Origin: Bacteroidota bacterium
GTDB taxonomy: Bacteria > Bacteroidota > Ignavibacteria > Kapaibacteriales > UBA2268
Assembly: GCA_027371665.1 (NCBI GenBank)
Contig: DAHXMP010000012.1
Coordinates: forward strand, 1 to 6,182
Length of the DNA stretch: 6,182 bases
Direction: 5' to 3'
In this document: positions 1-6,182 of the stretch, piece by piece
How positions within the stretch are numbered: the first letter of the stretch is position 1
Layout of the letters: each line of letters starts with the position of its first letter
Made by a program: the position numbers and the translations under genes
Notes under the pieces: generated by a model
Told to the model about the DNA's origin: nothing
Databases searched by the model: none
Seen by the model: the letters and a program-made list of their open reading frames with translations, nothing else

Positions 1-184
1 ATATATGATACAAAAATTAGATTAATATAACTTCTCATGTATTCTCTTTTCTTAAATAAAATTCCCACAAAATTAAGAAAATTATGTATAATGATGTATC
101 ATTTGACAATTCTTTGTGAGTCGCTATGTCTTGCTATTAAACTTATAATTTATTAATTTGCATAATTATTTATAACGTAAACCG
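1..184. other. AT-rich intergenic region upstream of tRNA-Glu
   Basis: I find no supportable gene in this stretch. The only open frame of note on the + strand starts at ATG 37 and runs 39 codons to TAA 154-156. It has no ribosome binding site and covers the tRNA promoter region, so I treat it as chance. The region is very AT-rich and holds an exact TTGACA at 103-108, an exact TATAAT at 144-149, a Bacteroidota-like TTG plus TTAATTTG pair at 131-160, and a short imperfect palindrome at 90-103. The end of whatever gene lies to the left is not visible. Confidence 0.6.
131..160 (+). promoter_or_regulatory. Candidate promoter of tRNA-Glu
   Basis: A TTG at 131-133, a 19-base spacer and TTAATTTG at 153-160 match the Bacteroidota primary sigma pattern (TTG near -33, TAnnTTTG near -7) at all but one base. 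They would place the transcript start near 167, about 18 bases before the tRNA. An exact TATAAT at 144-149 lies in the same stretch, but its upstream hexamer at the normal distance is poor. An exact TTGACA at 103-108 has only a weak partner, TATGTC at 125-130. Which element is used cannot be decided from sequence alone. Confidence 0.35.
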
Positions 185-256
185 GGCGCATTCGTCTAGC
201 GGTTAGGACGTAGCCCTCTCAAGGCTAAAACAGGGGTTCGATTCCCCTATGCGCTA
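185..256 (+). tRNA. tRNA-Glu (anticodon CTC)
   Basis: The segment folds into a full cloverleaf. The acceptor stem pairs 185-191 with 249-255: six Watson-Crick pairs plus a terminal G185-U255 wobble. The D arm pairs 194-196 with 207-209 and has GG at 201-202 in its loop. The anticodon stem pairs 211-215 with 223-227 around a 7-base loop whose anticodon is CTC at 218-220, reading GAG. A 4-base variable loop follows. The T arm pairs 232-236 with 244-248 around TTCGATT. The TCGTCTAG...GGTTAGGAC region is typical of bacterial tRNA-Glu. The discriminator would be A256, and CCA is not encoded, so it must be added after transcription. The G1-U72 wobble is slightly unusual. No intron or disrupted stem is seen. 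Confidence 0.95.
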
Positions 257-300
257 CAAAAAAATATACGATGGTTCCCCCCGGATTTGTTCATAATCAA

Positions 301-330
301 TGTGAATTAATTTAGCATTTATTATTTTTG
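301..330 (+). promoter_or_regulatory. Candidate Bacteroidota-type promoter of the WD40/T9SS gene
   Basis: TATTTTTG at 323-330 is an exact match to the Bacteroidota -7 consensus TAnnTTTG. TGTG at 301-304, 18 bases upstream, is a 3-of-4 match to the -33 TTTG element. Transcription would start near 337, leaving a leader of about 15 bases before the ATG at 352. No terminator separates the tRNA from this gene, so read-through from the tRNA is also possible. Confidence 0.4.
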
Positions 331-351
331 CCTGTTAATTAAGAAGTAACT

Positions 352-2931
352 ATGAAAATAATGTTTCGAACTATATATATAATAATATTTATCGCCATTA
401 ACATTGTTCAACTTAATGCACAGGGCAATGACCTGAGAATTACAAATCCAAAATGTGGGGAAGTAATTCTTTTCAGAGATACAATAAACATAGAATGGCA
501 GGGCATTTTACCTTCAGATACAATTACCATCGAGTATTCCCTGAATAACGGGAAAAACTGGGCAACAGTTGCCAGGCGGGCAGGGGGATTAATTTATAAA
601 TGGTACCCGGGTTTTCAAACAAATAATTGCCTTATTCGTGCAATGCAATACTGGCCTGCTTCTGCAACCGGTTATATAATACTAAAACACAACTCAGAAG
701 TAAACTGTGCTAACTTCAGCAACGACGGGAATTTTATAGTTACAGCATCAGACGACAGAACAGCTAAAATCTGGGATGTTAACAGTAATAATATTATCCG
801 AACTCTTAACGGGCATACAAAGTCCGTTTCATGGGCGGTATTTTCCCCTGATATGAAATATATTGCAACGTCGAGTAATGATTCAACAATAAAGCTGTGG
901 GAAGAGTCAAACGGAAATTTAATTCGAACATTACGAGGGCATGAGGATATTGTTAAAAGCTGTAATTTCAGCCCTGATTCCAAAAAACTTGTCTCGGCAA
1001 GCCTCGATGGAAATGCAATAGTATGGAACGTAGAGACCGGTACTCAATTTACAAAAATTAACGCAGGAAATGGCGATATGCTTTGGTATTCCGAGTTTGA
1101 CCCATCTGGTAATTATGTTCTTACTGCCGGAACTGAAGGGATAGTCAAAGTGTGGGACTATAAATCAAATAAAATCATTCGCCAGATTGTTTCGTTAAAC
1201 AGCAGTATTTCATTTGCAAAATTCGCTCCCGACGGTGAAAGAATTGCAGGTGCGACATGGAAAGGACCTGCTTATGTCTGGGATAGTACCGGTAAAATAA
1301 TTACACAGGTGATTCATTCAGATTCGGTTATTGGTGTTGTACCGATTAACTCGATAGCATTCAATCCAGCCGGTGATTCGATTATTACTGCCGGGGCAGG
1401 GGATTATCTTGTTAAAGTGTGGAGTGCCGACTCGGGAAATTTAGGAGAGGTTTTGCGCGGTCATACTAATGCAATCCAGACAGCTTTTTTCAGCCCGGAC
1501 GGGCAAAGAGTGCTTACTTCGAGCTGGGACAGTACTGCACGTATTTGGAACTTATATACTAAGGTTATTCAGTCAGACACTATTAATTGCCCGTTCAGGA
1601 TAGCTAAACCTGTGGCTGAAGTCAAAGATGTTGATTTCGGTCGGGTAATTGTTGGTGAAAATGTGGATTCAACAATCAAATCCTTATTTATGAATAAATC
1701 TGATTTCGCATTCAATATTAAAAAAATTGTACTGACAGGCTCTGACACAAACGATTTCCGCGTTGTAAACTTTTCTCCTGAAGCCCTTATTGATTCTCTT
1801 TCAGCTTTTAATTATGAAGTCATCTTTGAGCCATTGGACACCGGTAAGAGAACAGCCGAACTGATATTTTACTTTGGTAAAGATTCTCTCATAGCCCATC
1901 TTACAGGGAATGCGTTTAATCCTCCTTTGAAAGCACAATTGAACGAGATTTATTTCGATTCAGTCGAATTGGGCATGCACAGAGATACGACTATAGAAGC
2001 AATCGTAAAAAACATGAGTGACAGTTCTATTAATATAACTCAAATTTCCCTGCTTGGTTCTGACAGCCTTGATTTTCAAATTATAAACGGAAATAATCCC
2101 GGGCTAATTACACCGGGGGACTCTATATCAATGACTTTAAGGTTCGAGCCCCTGAGCCTAGGTTCAAAATCCGGTTTTTTATCATTCGAATACTTAGGCC
2201 GGGAGAGGACATGTGAAGTCAAATTGCTTGGCATAGGAATAGAGCCGAGAAAAGATTCAGCGATATTATACATACCCGATTATTCAGCATCTACAGGCAG
2301 TGTCATTACCGTTCAGGTTCTGCTTAAGGGAATCAGGGATTCCGTTCTTCTTTTCCGAATTGATTCAATCAAAGCGGATTTGTCTTTCAATTCCACACTG
2401 CTCGAACCATTAAGTTCTTTTCCTTCAGATAATATTCGGAATTATTTGCGTACAGTCTCGGTTGTTATGCCTTTCAGTAACAGGAAGGACAGCATTCTTG
2501 CTGAATTTCCGTTCAGGACAGGCTTGGGAAACGACACTGCTACTTCGCTCGAGTTGAAAAATGTTCAAATCATTGGCAGTAATAATTTAAGCCTGAAAGA
2601 ACGTAACGGTTCATTTACACTAGATAATGTCTGCCGCAAAGGAGGTGACAGACTTTTTTTGCAGGACGGTTTCATTTCTCTCGGAAGAAACATCCCCAAT
2701 CCTGTGAGCAATTATACTAAAATCAATTTCGAAGTTGCCGAAACAGGAGTAACAAAAATTTATTTAGTAGATATTCTTGGTAATAAAGTTAAAACAGTTG
2801 TCAATAAGGAGCTCAAACCTGGTGGTTATGAAATCGAAATTGACTGTACCGACTTGCCTTCCGGTGTCTATTCTTACATACTGCAAACACCTACTGTCCG
2901 TCTTGTTCGCCGAATGGATGTGAGTAAATAA
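352..2931 (+). CDS. Secreted WD40-repeat protein with T9SS type A sorting domain
   Basis: This is a predicted exported or surface-attached protein of 859 residues. A signal peptide covers residues 1 to about 23 (hydrophobic run FRTIYIIIFIAINIV, then LNAQ). An Ig-like domain follows at about 28-107, of the 'ITNP..GE...DTI.IEW' type with a YSLNNGKNW strand. Seven WD40 repeats then span about 112-400; several keep the GH dipeptide (GH154-155, GH196-197, GH370-371) and ending pairs such as IWD, LWE, VWN and IWN. Seven blades would make one complete beta-propeller. Two ASPM-SPD-2-Hydin ('choice-of-anchor D') Ig-like domains lie at about 420-522 and 527-628, and a cohesin-like domain at about 637-757. 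The C-terminal 85 or so residues (IPNPVSNYTKINF, YLVDILGNKV, LPSGVYSYIL) form a T9SS type A sorting domain, so the protein should cross the outer membrane by type IX secretion. ATG 352 is preferred over ATG 361 because AAGAAG at 341-346 sits 5 bases before it. The ligand and function are unknown; propellers of this kind usually bind other proteins. Confidence 0.9.
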   Translation: MKIMFRTIYIIIFIAINIVQLNAQGNDLRITNPKCGEVILFRDTINIEWQGILPSDTITIEYSLNNGKNWATVARRAGGLIYKWYPGFQTNNCLIRAMQYWPASATGYIILKHNSEVNCANFSNDGNFIVTASDDRTAKIWDVNSNNIIRTLNGHTKSVSWAVFSPDMKYIATSSNDSTIKLWEESNGNLIRTLRGHEDIVKSCNFSPDSKKLVSASLDGNAIVWNVETGTQFTKINAGNGDMLWYSEFDPSGNYVLTAGTEGIVKVWDYKSNKIIRQIVSLNSSISFAKFAPDGERIAGATWKGPAYVWDSTGKIITQVIHSDSVIGVVPINSIAFNPAGDSIITAGAGDYLVKVWSADSGNLGEVLRGHTNAIQTAFFSPDGQRVLTSSWDSTARIWNLYTKVIQSDTINCPFRIAKPVAEVKDVDFGRVIVGENVDSTIKSLFMNKSDFAFNIKKIVLTGSDTNDFRVVNFSPEALIDSLSAFNYEVIFEPLDTGKRTAELIFYFGKDSLIAHLTGNAFNPPLKAQLNEIYFDSVELGMHRDTTIEAIVKNMSDSSINITQISLLGSDSLDFQIINGNNPGLITPGDSISMTLRFEPLSLGSKSGFLSFEYLGRERTCEVKLLGIGIEPRKDSAILYIPDYSASTGSVITVQVLLKGIRDSVLLFRIDSIKADLSFNSTLLEPLSSFPSDNIRNYLRTVSVVMPFSNRKDSILAEFPFRTGLGNDTATSLELKNVQIIGSNNLSLKERNGSFTLDNVCRKGGDRLFLQDGFISLGRNIPNPVSNYTKINFEVAETGVTKIYLVDILGNKVKTVVNKELKPGGYEIEIDCTDLPSGVYSYILQTPTVRLVRRMDVSK

Positions 2932-2980
2932 TTGACCATTAAAAAAATTTTCAGTATGAATGACATTGAAACTTCACACC
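2932..2980. other. Convergent intergenic gap without a clear terminator
   Basis: The WD40/T9SS gene and ftsK converge here, with their stop codons separated by 49 bases. An A-run followed by TTTT at about 2941-2951 is present, but I see only a 4-bp inverted repeat (TTCA/TGAA, 2951-2961) and no GC-rich hairpin with a T-tract on either strand. Termination may depend on Rho or on a structure I cannot detect. Confidence 0.5.
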
Positions 2981-5887
2981 TCAATTTAAAATGTATTCGA
3001 GGTCGCTTTCACTTTCCATGCGGACAGTTCTCGCCTTGCTTCCATCAGAGGGACCAACAACGCCTGCCATCTCGAGTTCGTCAATGATTTTACCGGCTCG
3101 TGCAAATCCTATTTTAAGTCTTCGCTGGAGCATCGAAATCGAACCCTGCTGATGTCTTATGACAAGTCTTGCCGCTTCTTCAAATAAGGGGTCACGGTCT
3201 TCAATGTCTGCTATACCTTCTCTCTGGCTTTTATCGGTTAAGCTGGGAAGCATGTATGGCTGTGAGTAGCCTTTCTGGTTTCCAATAAACTTACAAACAG
3301 CCTCGACTTCATCAGTGCTGAGATAAGCATTCTGAATTCTTATCGGCATTGGTGAACCACTTGGGAAGAAGAGCATGTCACCGTTTCCGATTAGTGCCTC
3401 GGCTCCGCTCATGTCGAGAATCGTTTTGGAATCTATTTTCGTTGCGACAGTATATGATATTCGTGACGGAAAATTTGCTTTGATAATACCGGTAATCACA
3501 TCAACCGAAGGCCTTTGCGTTGCCACGACGAGATGAATACCAACGCCTCTCGCAAGCTGTGCAAGCCTTATCAGAGGGGCTTCGACTTCTTTTCCCGATG
3601 TCAGCATCAAATCGGCGAGTTCGTCAATAACAACAATAATAAAAGGCATTTCCTTATGTGCAATCCCGTTTCCTGAAAACAGTTTTCCTTCGGCGGCTTT
3701 CTTATTGTACTCGAATATGTTTCTCTGGCCTACGTCTGCTAAAATATCGTACCTTTTGTCCATCTCGGAACAAATCGCTTTCAATGCAATAACTGCATCC
3801 TCCGGGCTGGTTATTATCGTACTGTCTATGTCCGGGGATACGGCAAGGAAGTGATTCTCGAGAGCTTCATATTGTCTTAGTTCAACTTTCTTCGGGTCAA
3901 TGATCACGAATTTAAGGTTTTTAGGGTGTAGCTTATAAATTAGAGAAGCTATTATTGTATTGATACCTATACTCTTCCCGGCACCGGTAGCACCAGCTAT
4001 CAAAAGGTGAGGCATTCTGGCAAGGTCAGTTATAAATACTTCACCGGATATAGTTTTGCCGAGAGCAAGTGGAAGTTTGTACTCGCTTTGCTGAAATTTT
4101 ACTGATTTAACAATACTTCCGAATCGGACAATCGAAGGTTTGTGGTTGGGAATTTCTATTCCAATTGTGCCTTTTCCGGGAATAGGAGCCTGAATTCTTA
4201 TACCCCGGGCTTTGAGTGCCATAGCGATGTCGTCCGCGTAGCTTTCGATTTTGCTGATTTTTATGCCGGGTGCAGGCACAAACTCATAAAGAGTAACTAC
4301 AGGTCCCGGAGTGACACTCAGGTTCTCGATTGAAATCTTAAAGGTTTCAAGCTTTTCCTGCAGAAGCCTTGCATTGAGCTTGAGTTCATCATCATCAATA
4401 TGAGCTTTTTCTTCTTCGTAGGCAAGAAGATTAAATGAAGGTGGCTGATAATTAATATTTTCATCGAGAACAGAAGTAGAAATCGGGTAGACAGACTCGT
4501 TCTTTTCAACTTTCTCATCTTCATCACGTTGGCTTTGAACATCAATCGTGAGCGAAGTCTTCGGCAATTCTTCTGTCTTATCTTCGGCTGTTAAAGCTCT
4601 TTGGGTTATCTCTTTTTTTAGTTGAGCCAAAATATCAGGAACAGAATTCTTGTCCCGGGGAATGCCATACCGAGATGATTCATAAATAGGATCAGTTTCG
4701 TTTACATTTTTATCCAGCCTGTTTATAAAATCACGGCTTATATGATGAGCATAGTTTATATCATCATTAGACTTTTTTTCGAGTTTATTCTGAACTTCTG
4801 TTTTATGACCGTCGAAAGTCCTCACATTTGAAATATTGTTAAATTGTGAACCAAAAAAATTCGGCGACATATCTTGTTCAAAAGCCGGTTGCTTGTTTGT
4901 ATCAAAATTTAGGTTTCGCCTTATAATTCTCACAGGCTCTTCGCTGTCATTCACGACAGGATTTTCATCAGTAACATTGTCGTAAAGTCCGGTATCATTT
5001 GTTTTTCCATGTATAATTTCAGGGTTAATATTATTGAGAAAACGTGAATCTATCATCTGATTCAAGTCTTCGACTTTTTCCTCAAGTCCGTCTGAAGTCT
5101 TTTTAAAAAACGGAAAGATTCTCGAGCTTACCGGTACAAGATACGGGGTTATGAGTGTGAAAACTTCTTTTAGGGCAATTCTATAAGTAATGTAAACTGT
5201 CAAAGCCATACCTGCTATGAATAATGATAAGGCTGGAATTTTACCTAATAAACCAACAACAGAACGGGCGGTAAATTCACCGACTGTTCCATACCATTGC
5301 CTCGCAAGTTCAGGGAACCATCCGAAATGCTGGAATGTTCCTACTGTCGCAGAAAACAGCATACCAAACACAAAATACGTAATCGTAACTTTAATGGTTC
5401 TATCATGAACAATATTTTTTTTAAAAATATCCTTTGCCCACATCAATATTATTAATGGAAGCAAAATCATAACATAACCGAGAGTGGAACTATATAGGAA
5501 ATTAGCCAAAACAGCTCCTGCAATACCAAGCCAATTGTATGTCGAATTCATTTTGGCAATTGCTACGGCATTACCTGTGATAATACCCCAGAAATCTTTA
5601 ATTGATATTTGAGCAGTAACCTCATCCTTGTGAGTATAGGATAATAGCGCAACGAACATCATTCCTGCAAATATAAATAGCAGTAATGATATTACTTTGA
5701 CCTGCCAGGTATCTTTTAAATTAAGCTTTGGCTTATCTGAAATTGATGATTTGGCATTTTTTTGCCTTTTGGGATGATTATCCCGTCTGATTTCAGGTGG
5801 TTTAGTTTTTTCGTTATAAACGGTATTACCACCTGTCCGTTTGGGTTCTGCATGACGTATAACAACGCCTTCGGTTCCTGAATACAT
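2981..5887 (-). CDS. ftsK: DNA translocase FtsK/SpoIIIE
   Basis: FtsK is a membrane-anchored hexameric ATPase at the division septum that pumps chromosomal DNA and helps resolve dimers with XerCD at dif. This protein has 968 residues. A charged basic cytoplasmic N-terminus (1-60) is followed by about four membrane segments (roughly 64-84, 119-150, 167-183, 210-236). A poorly conserved, acidic linker runs from about 262 to 485. The alpha/beta motor spans about 486-870, with Walker A GATGAGKS at 632-639, the DPKKVEL motif at 664-670, Walker B IVVIDE with D755-E756, and the VATQRPSVDVITG motif at 788-800. The C-terminal winged-helix gamma domain (about 897-958: DPLFEEAARLVI, SISMLQRRLKIGFARAG, MAGVVGPSDG) binds orientation signals on DNA. 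All key motifs are intact, so it should be functional. ATG 5887 is chosen over TTG 5899 because GGAG sits 6 bases before the ATG. The comB-like gene lies 54 bases upstream on the same strand. Confidence 0.97.
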   Translation of the reverse strand: MYSGTEGVVIRHAEPKRTGGNTVYNEKTKPPEIRRDNHPKRQKNAKSSISDKPKLNLKDTWQVKVISLLLFIFAGMMFVALLSYTHKDEVTAQISIKDFWGIITGNAVAIAKMNSTYNWLGIAGAVLANFLYSSTLGYVMILLPLIILMWAKDIFKKNIVHDRTIKVTITYFVFGMLFSATVGTFQHFGWFPELARQWYGTVGEFTARSVVGLLGKIPALSLFIAGMALTVYITYRIALKEVFTLITPYLVPVSSRIFPFFKKTSDGLEEKVEDLNQMIDSRFLNNINPEIIHGKTNDTGLYDNVTDENPVVNDSEEPVRIIRRNLNFDTNKQPAFEQDMSPNFFGSQFNNISNVRTFDGHKTEVQNKLEKKSNDDINYAHHISRDFINRLDKNVNETDPIYESSRYGIPRDKNSVPDILAQLKKEITQRALTAEDKTEELPKTSLTIDVQSQRDEDEKVEKNESVYPISTSVLDENINYQPPSFNLLAYEEEKAHIDDDELKLNARLLQEKLETFKISIENLSVTPGPVVTLYEFVPAPGIKISKIESYADDIAMALKARGIRIQAPIPGKGTIGIEIPNHKPSIVRFGSIVKSVKFQQSEYKLPLALGKTISGEVFITDLARMPHLLIAGATGAGKSIGINTIIASLIYKLHPKNLKFVIIDPKKVELRQYEALENHFLAVSPDIDSTIITSPEDAVIALKAICSEMDKRYDILADVGQRNIFEYNKKAAEGKLFSGNGIAHKEMPFIIVVIDELADLMLTSGKEVEAPLIRLAQLARGVGIHLVVATQRPSVDVITGIIKANFPSRISYTVATKIDSKTILDMSGAEALIGNGDMLFFPSGSPMPIRIQNAYLSTDEVEAVCKFIGNQKGYSQPYMLPSLTDKSQREGIADIEDRDPLFEEAARLVIRHQQGSISMLQRRLKIGFARAGKIIDELEMAGVVGPSDGSKARTVRMESESDLEYILN
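3325..3357 (+). repeat. 33-bp direct repeat, internal copy within ftsK
   Basis: These 33 bases are identical to 6150-6182. Here they encode about residues 844-855 of FtsK (around SPMPIRIQNA) in the conserved motor domain and are in frame with the rest of the gene. This is clearly the native copy. Confidence 0.95.
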
Positions 5888-5893
5888 TTTTAA

Positions 5894-5897
5894 CTCC
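5894..5897 (-). promoter_or_regulatory. Ribosome binding site deciding the ftsK start
   Basis: On the minus strand GGAG (5897 down to 5894) lies 6 bases before ATG 5887-5885. A longer frame beginning at TTG 5899 would place this Shine-Dalgarno sequence inside the coding region, and that TTG has no comparable site of its own. The ATG is therefore the better start. Confidence 0.7.
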
Positions 5898-5941
5898 AAC
5901 TTTATGCTGCAAAAAGAAAGTCATGAAAATTAATAAAAATT

Positions 5942-6181
5942 TTAACAATGAGCAACGAATTTTTTTACTCTATCATTAATGACAATAGGAATAACCGGGT
6001 ATAATTCCAAAGAAAGAGAAGTTAAAATATCCCTTTCAAATCCCAATCGCACAAGTTCCTGTGCATGCTCACTATTAATAATTGCCTCCATTAAATTTTG
6101 AGAATGATACTCAAATAATTGTTTTGCCATAATTGCATCATCTGACAACAAGCATTCTGAATTCTTATCGGCATTGGTGAA
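5942..6181 (-). CDS. comB: Partial 2-phosphosulfolactate phosphatase-like protein (ComB family), C-terminal end only
   Basis: Only the 3' end is present: the frame is open to the window edge and stops at TAA (5944-5942). The supported part is about 69 residues, from about 6149 downward. The pattern LSDDA-(x)n-LMEAIINSEHAQELVRLGFERDI followed by LYPVIPIVINDRVKKF resembles, from memory, the end of ComB family proteins (S-HG/HA-x2-L-x2-LGFE-x-DI, then VPI/PVV). ComB is a Mg2+-dependent phosphatase that removes phosphate from 2-phospho-3-sulfolactate in coenzyme M synthesis; many bacteria without coenzyme M carry homologues of unclear role. The full family length is roughly 230-250 residues, so most of the gene, including the catalytic part, is missing. 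The last 33 bases of the window duplicate ftsK sequence, so codons upstream of about 6149 may not belong to this gene. TTG 6151 and ATG 6130 are possible internal starts, but neither has a ribosome binding site and neither is likely to be the true start. A different family cannot be excluded. Confidence 0.6.
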   Translation of the reverse strand, partial: FTNADKNSECLLSDDAIMAKQLFEYHSQNLMEAIINSEHAQELVRLGFERDILTSLSLELYPVIPIVINDRVKKFVAHC

Positions 6182-6182
6182 C
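6150..6182 (+). repeat. 33-bp direct repeat, terminal copy at the window edge
   Basis: This segment matches 3325-3357 base for base; the bases just before differ (C6149 against T3324). It begins AAGCATTCTG and ends at the last base of the window. Here it is read in a different frame from ftsK, upstream of the comB-like fragment. It is most likely an assembly overlap or chimeric junction and not native sequence. Confidence 0.9.

Noticed and set aside
37..156. 39-codon open frame on the + strand upstream of the tRNA
   Set aside because: It has no ribosome binding site, a composition like random AT-rich DNA, and overlaps the likely tRNA promoter elements.
672..983. 103-codon minus-strand frame
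   Set aside because: It lies wholly inside the WD40 coding region, where the + strand frame has clear domain matches; it is an antisense shadow.
2076..2273. 65-codon minus-strand frame
   Set aside because: It lies inside the Hydin-like domain coding region and shows no recognisable protein features.
4189..4202. Short shared word CTGAATTCTTAT also present in the 33-bp repeat
   Set aside because: In both ftsK places it encodes the same Ile-Arg-Ile-Gln residues in the same frame, so it reflects codon coincidence and is not a third repeat copy.
4142..4333. 63-codon + strand frame opposite ftsK
   Set aside because: It is antisense to the conserved FtsK motor domain and has no recognisable features.
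4318..4545. 75-codon minus-strand frame inside ftsK in another register
   Set aside because: It overlaps the FtsK linker and start of the motor; its low-complexity Lys/Leu/Met composition is typical of a shifted frame.
5217..5408. 63-codon + strand frame opposite the ftsK membrane region
   Set aside because: It is antisense to the FtsK transmembrane segments and has no support of its own.
5888..5941. Possible separate ftsK promoter (TCTTTTTG on the minus strand)
   Set aside because: It is a 7-of-8 match to the -7 element, but the nearest upstream TTG is about 28 bases away, too far for a normal pair; transcription from upstream of the comB-like gene is equally likely.
1..6182. CRISPR array, insertion sequence, toxin-antitoxin or phage module
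   Set aside because: No periodic spaced repeats, transposase, integrase or paired small genes are visible on either strand.

Overview
The window looks like one end of a contig from an AT-rich member of the Bacteroidota/FCB group. Ignavibacteria or Kapabacteria relatives are my best guess. Three things point there: a secreted protein built from a signal peptide, WD40 repeats, Hydin-type Ig-like domains, a cohesin-like domain and a type IX secretion (T9SS type A) C-terminal sorting domain; promoter-like TAnnTTTG elements in the intergenic DNA; and a tRNA gene with no encoded CCA. The phylum-level call is inference, because no marker gene here settles it.

Layout: bases 1-184 are AT-rich and non-coding, with candidate promoter elements. 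A tRNA-Glu(CTC) lies at 185-256. A short intergenic region with a Bacteroidota-style promoter candidate leads into an 859-residue secreted WD40/T9SS protein (352-2931, + strand). After a 49-base convergent gap, the minus strand carries a complete 968-residue FtsK/SpoIIIE DNA translocase (2981-5887). Upstream of it on the same strand is the 3' end of a gene whose C-terminus resembles 2-phosphosulfolactate phosphatase (ComB family, 5942 to the window edge). The last two could be co-transcribed in the order comB-like then ftsK, with a 54-base gap. I see no functional link between the secreted protein and its neighbours.

The oddest signal is at the right edge. The last 33 bases (6150-6182) are an exact direct repeat of 3325-3357, which lies inside ftsK. 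The repeat cuts into the comB-like gene just upstream of its recognisable part and is read there in a different frame. The simplest explanation is an assembly-graph or chimeric-read artefact at a contig end; a real 2,825-bp tandem duplication or circle is the biological alternative. I do not find a new defence, mobile or regulatory system. The window is mostly ordinary housekeeping and surface-protein sequence.
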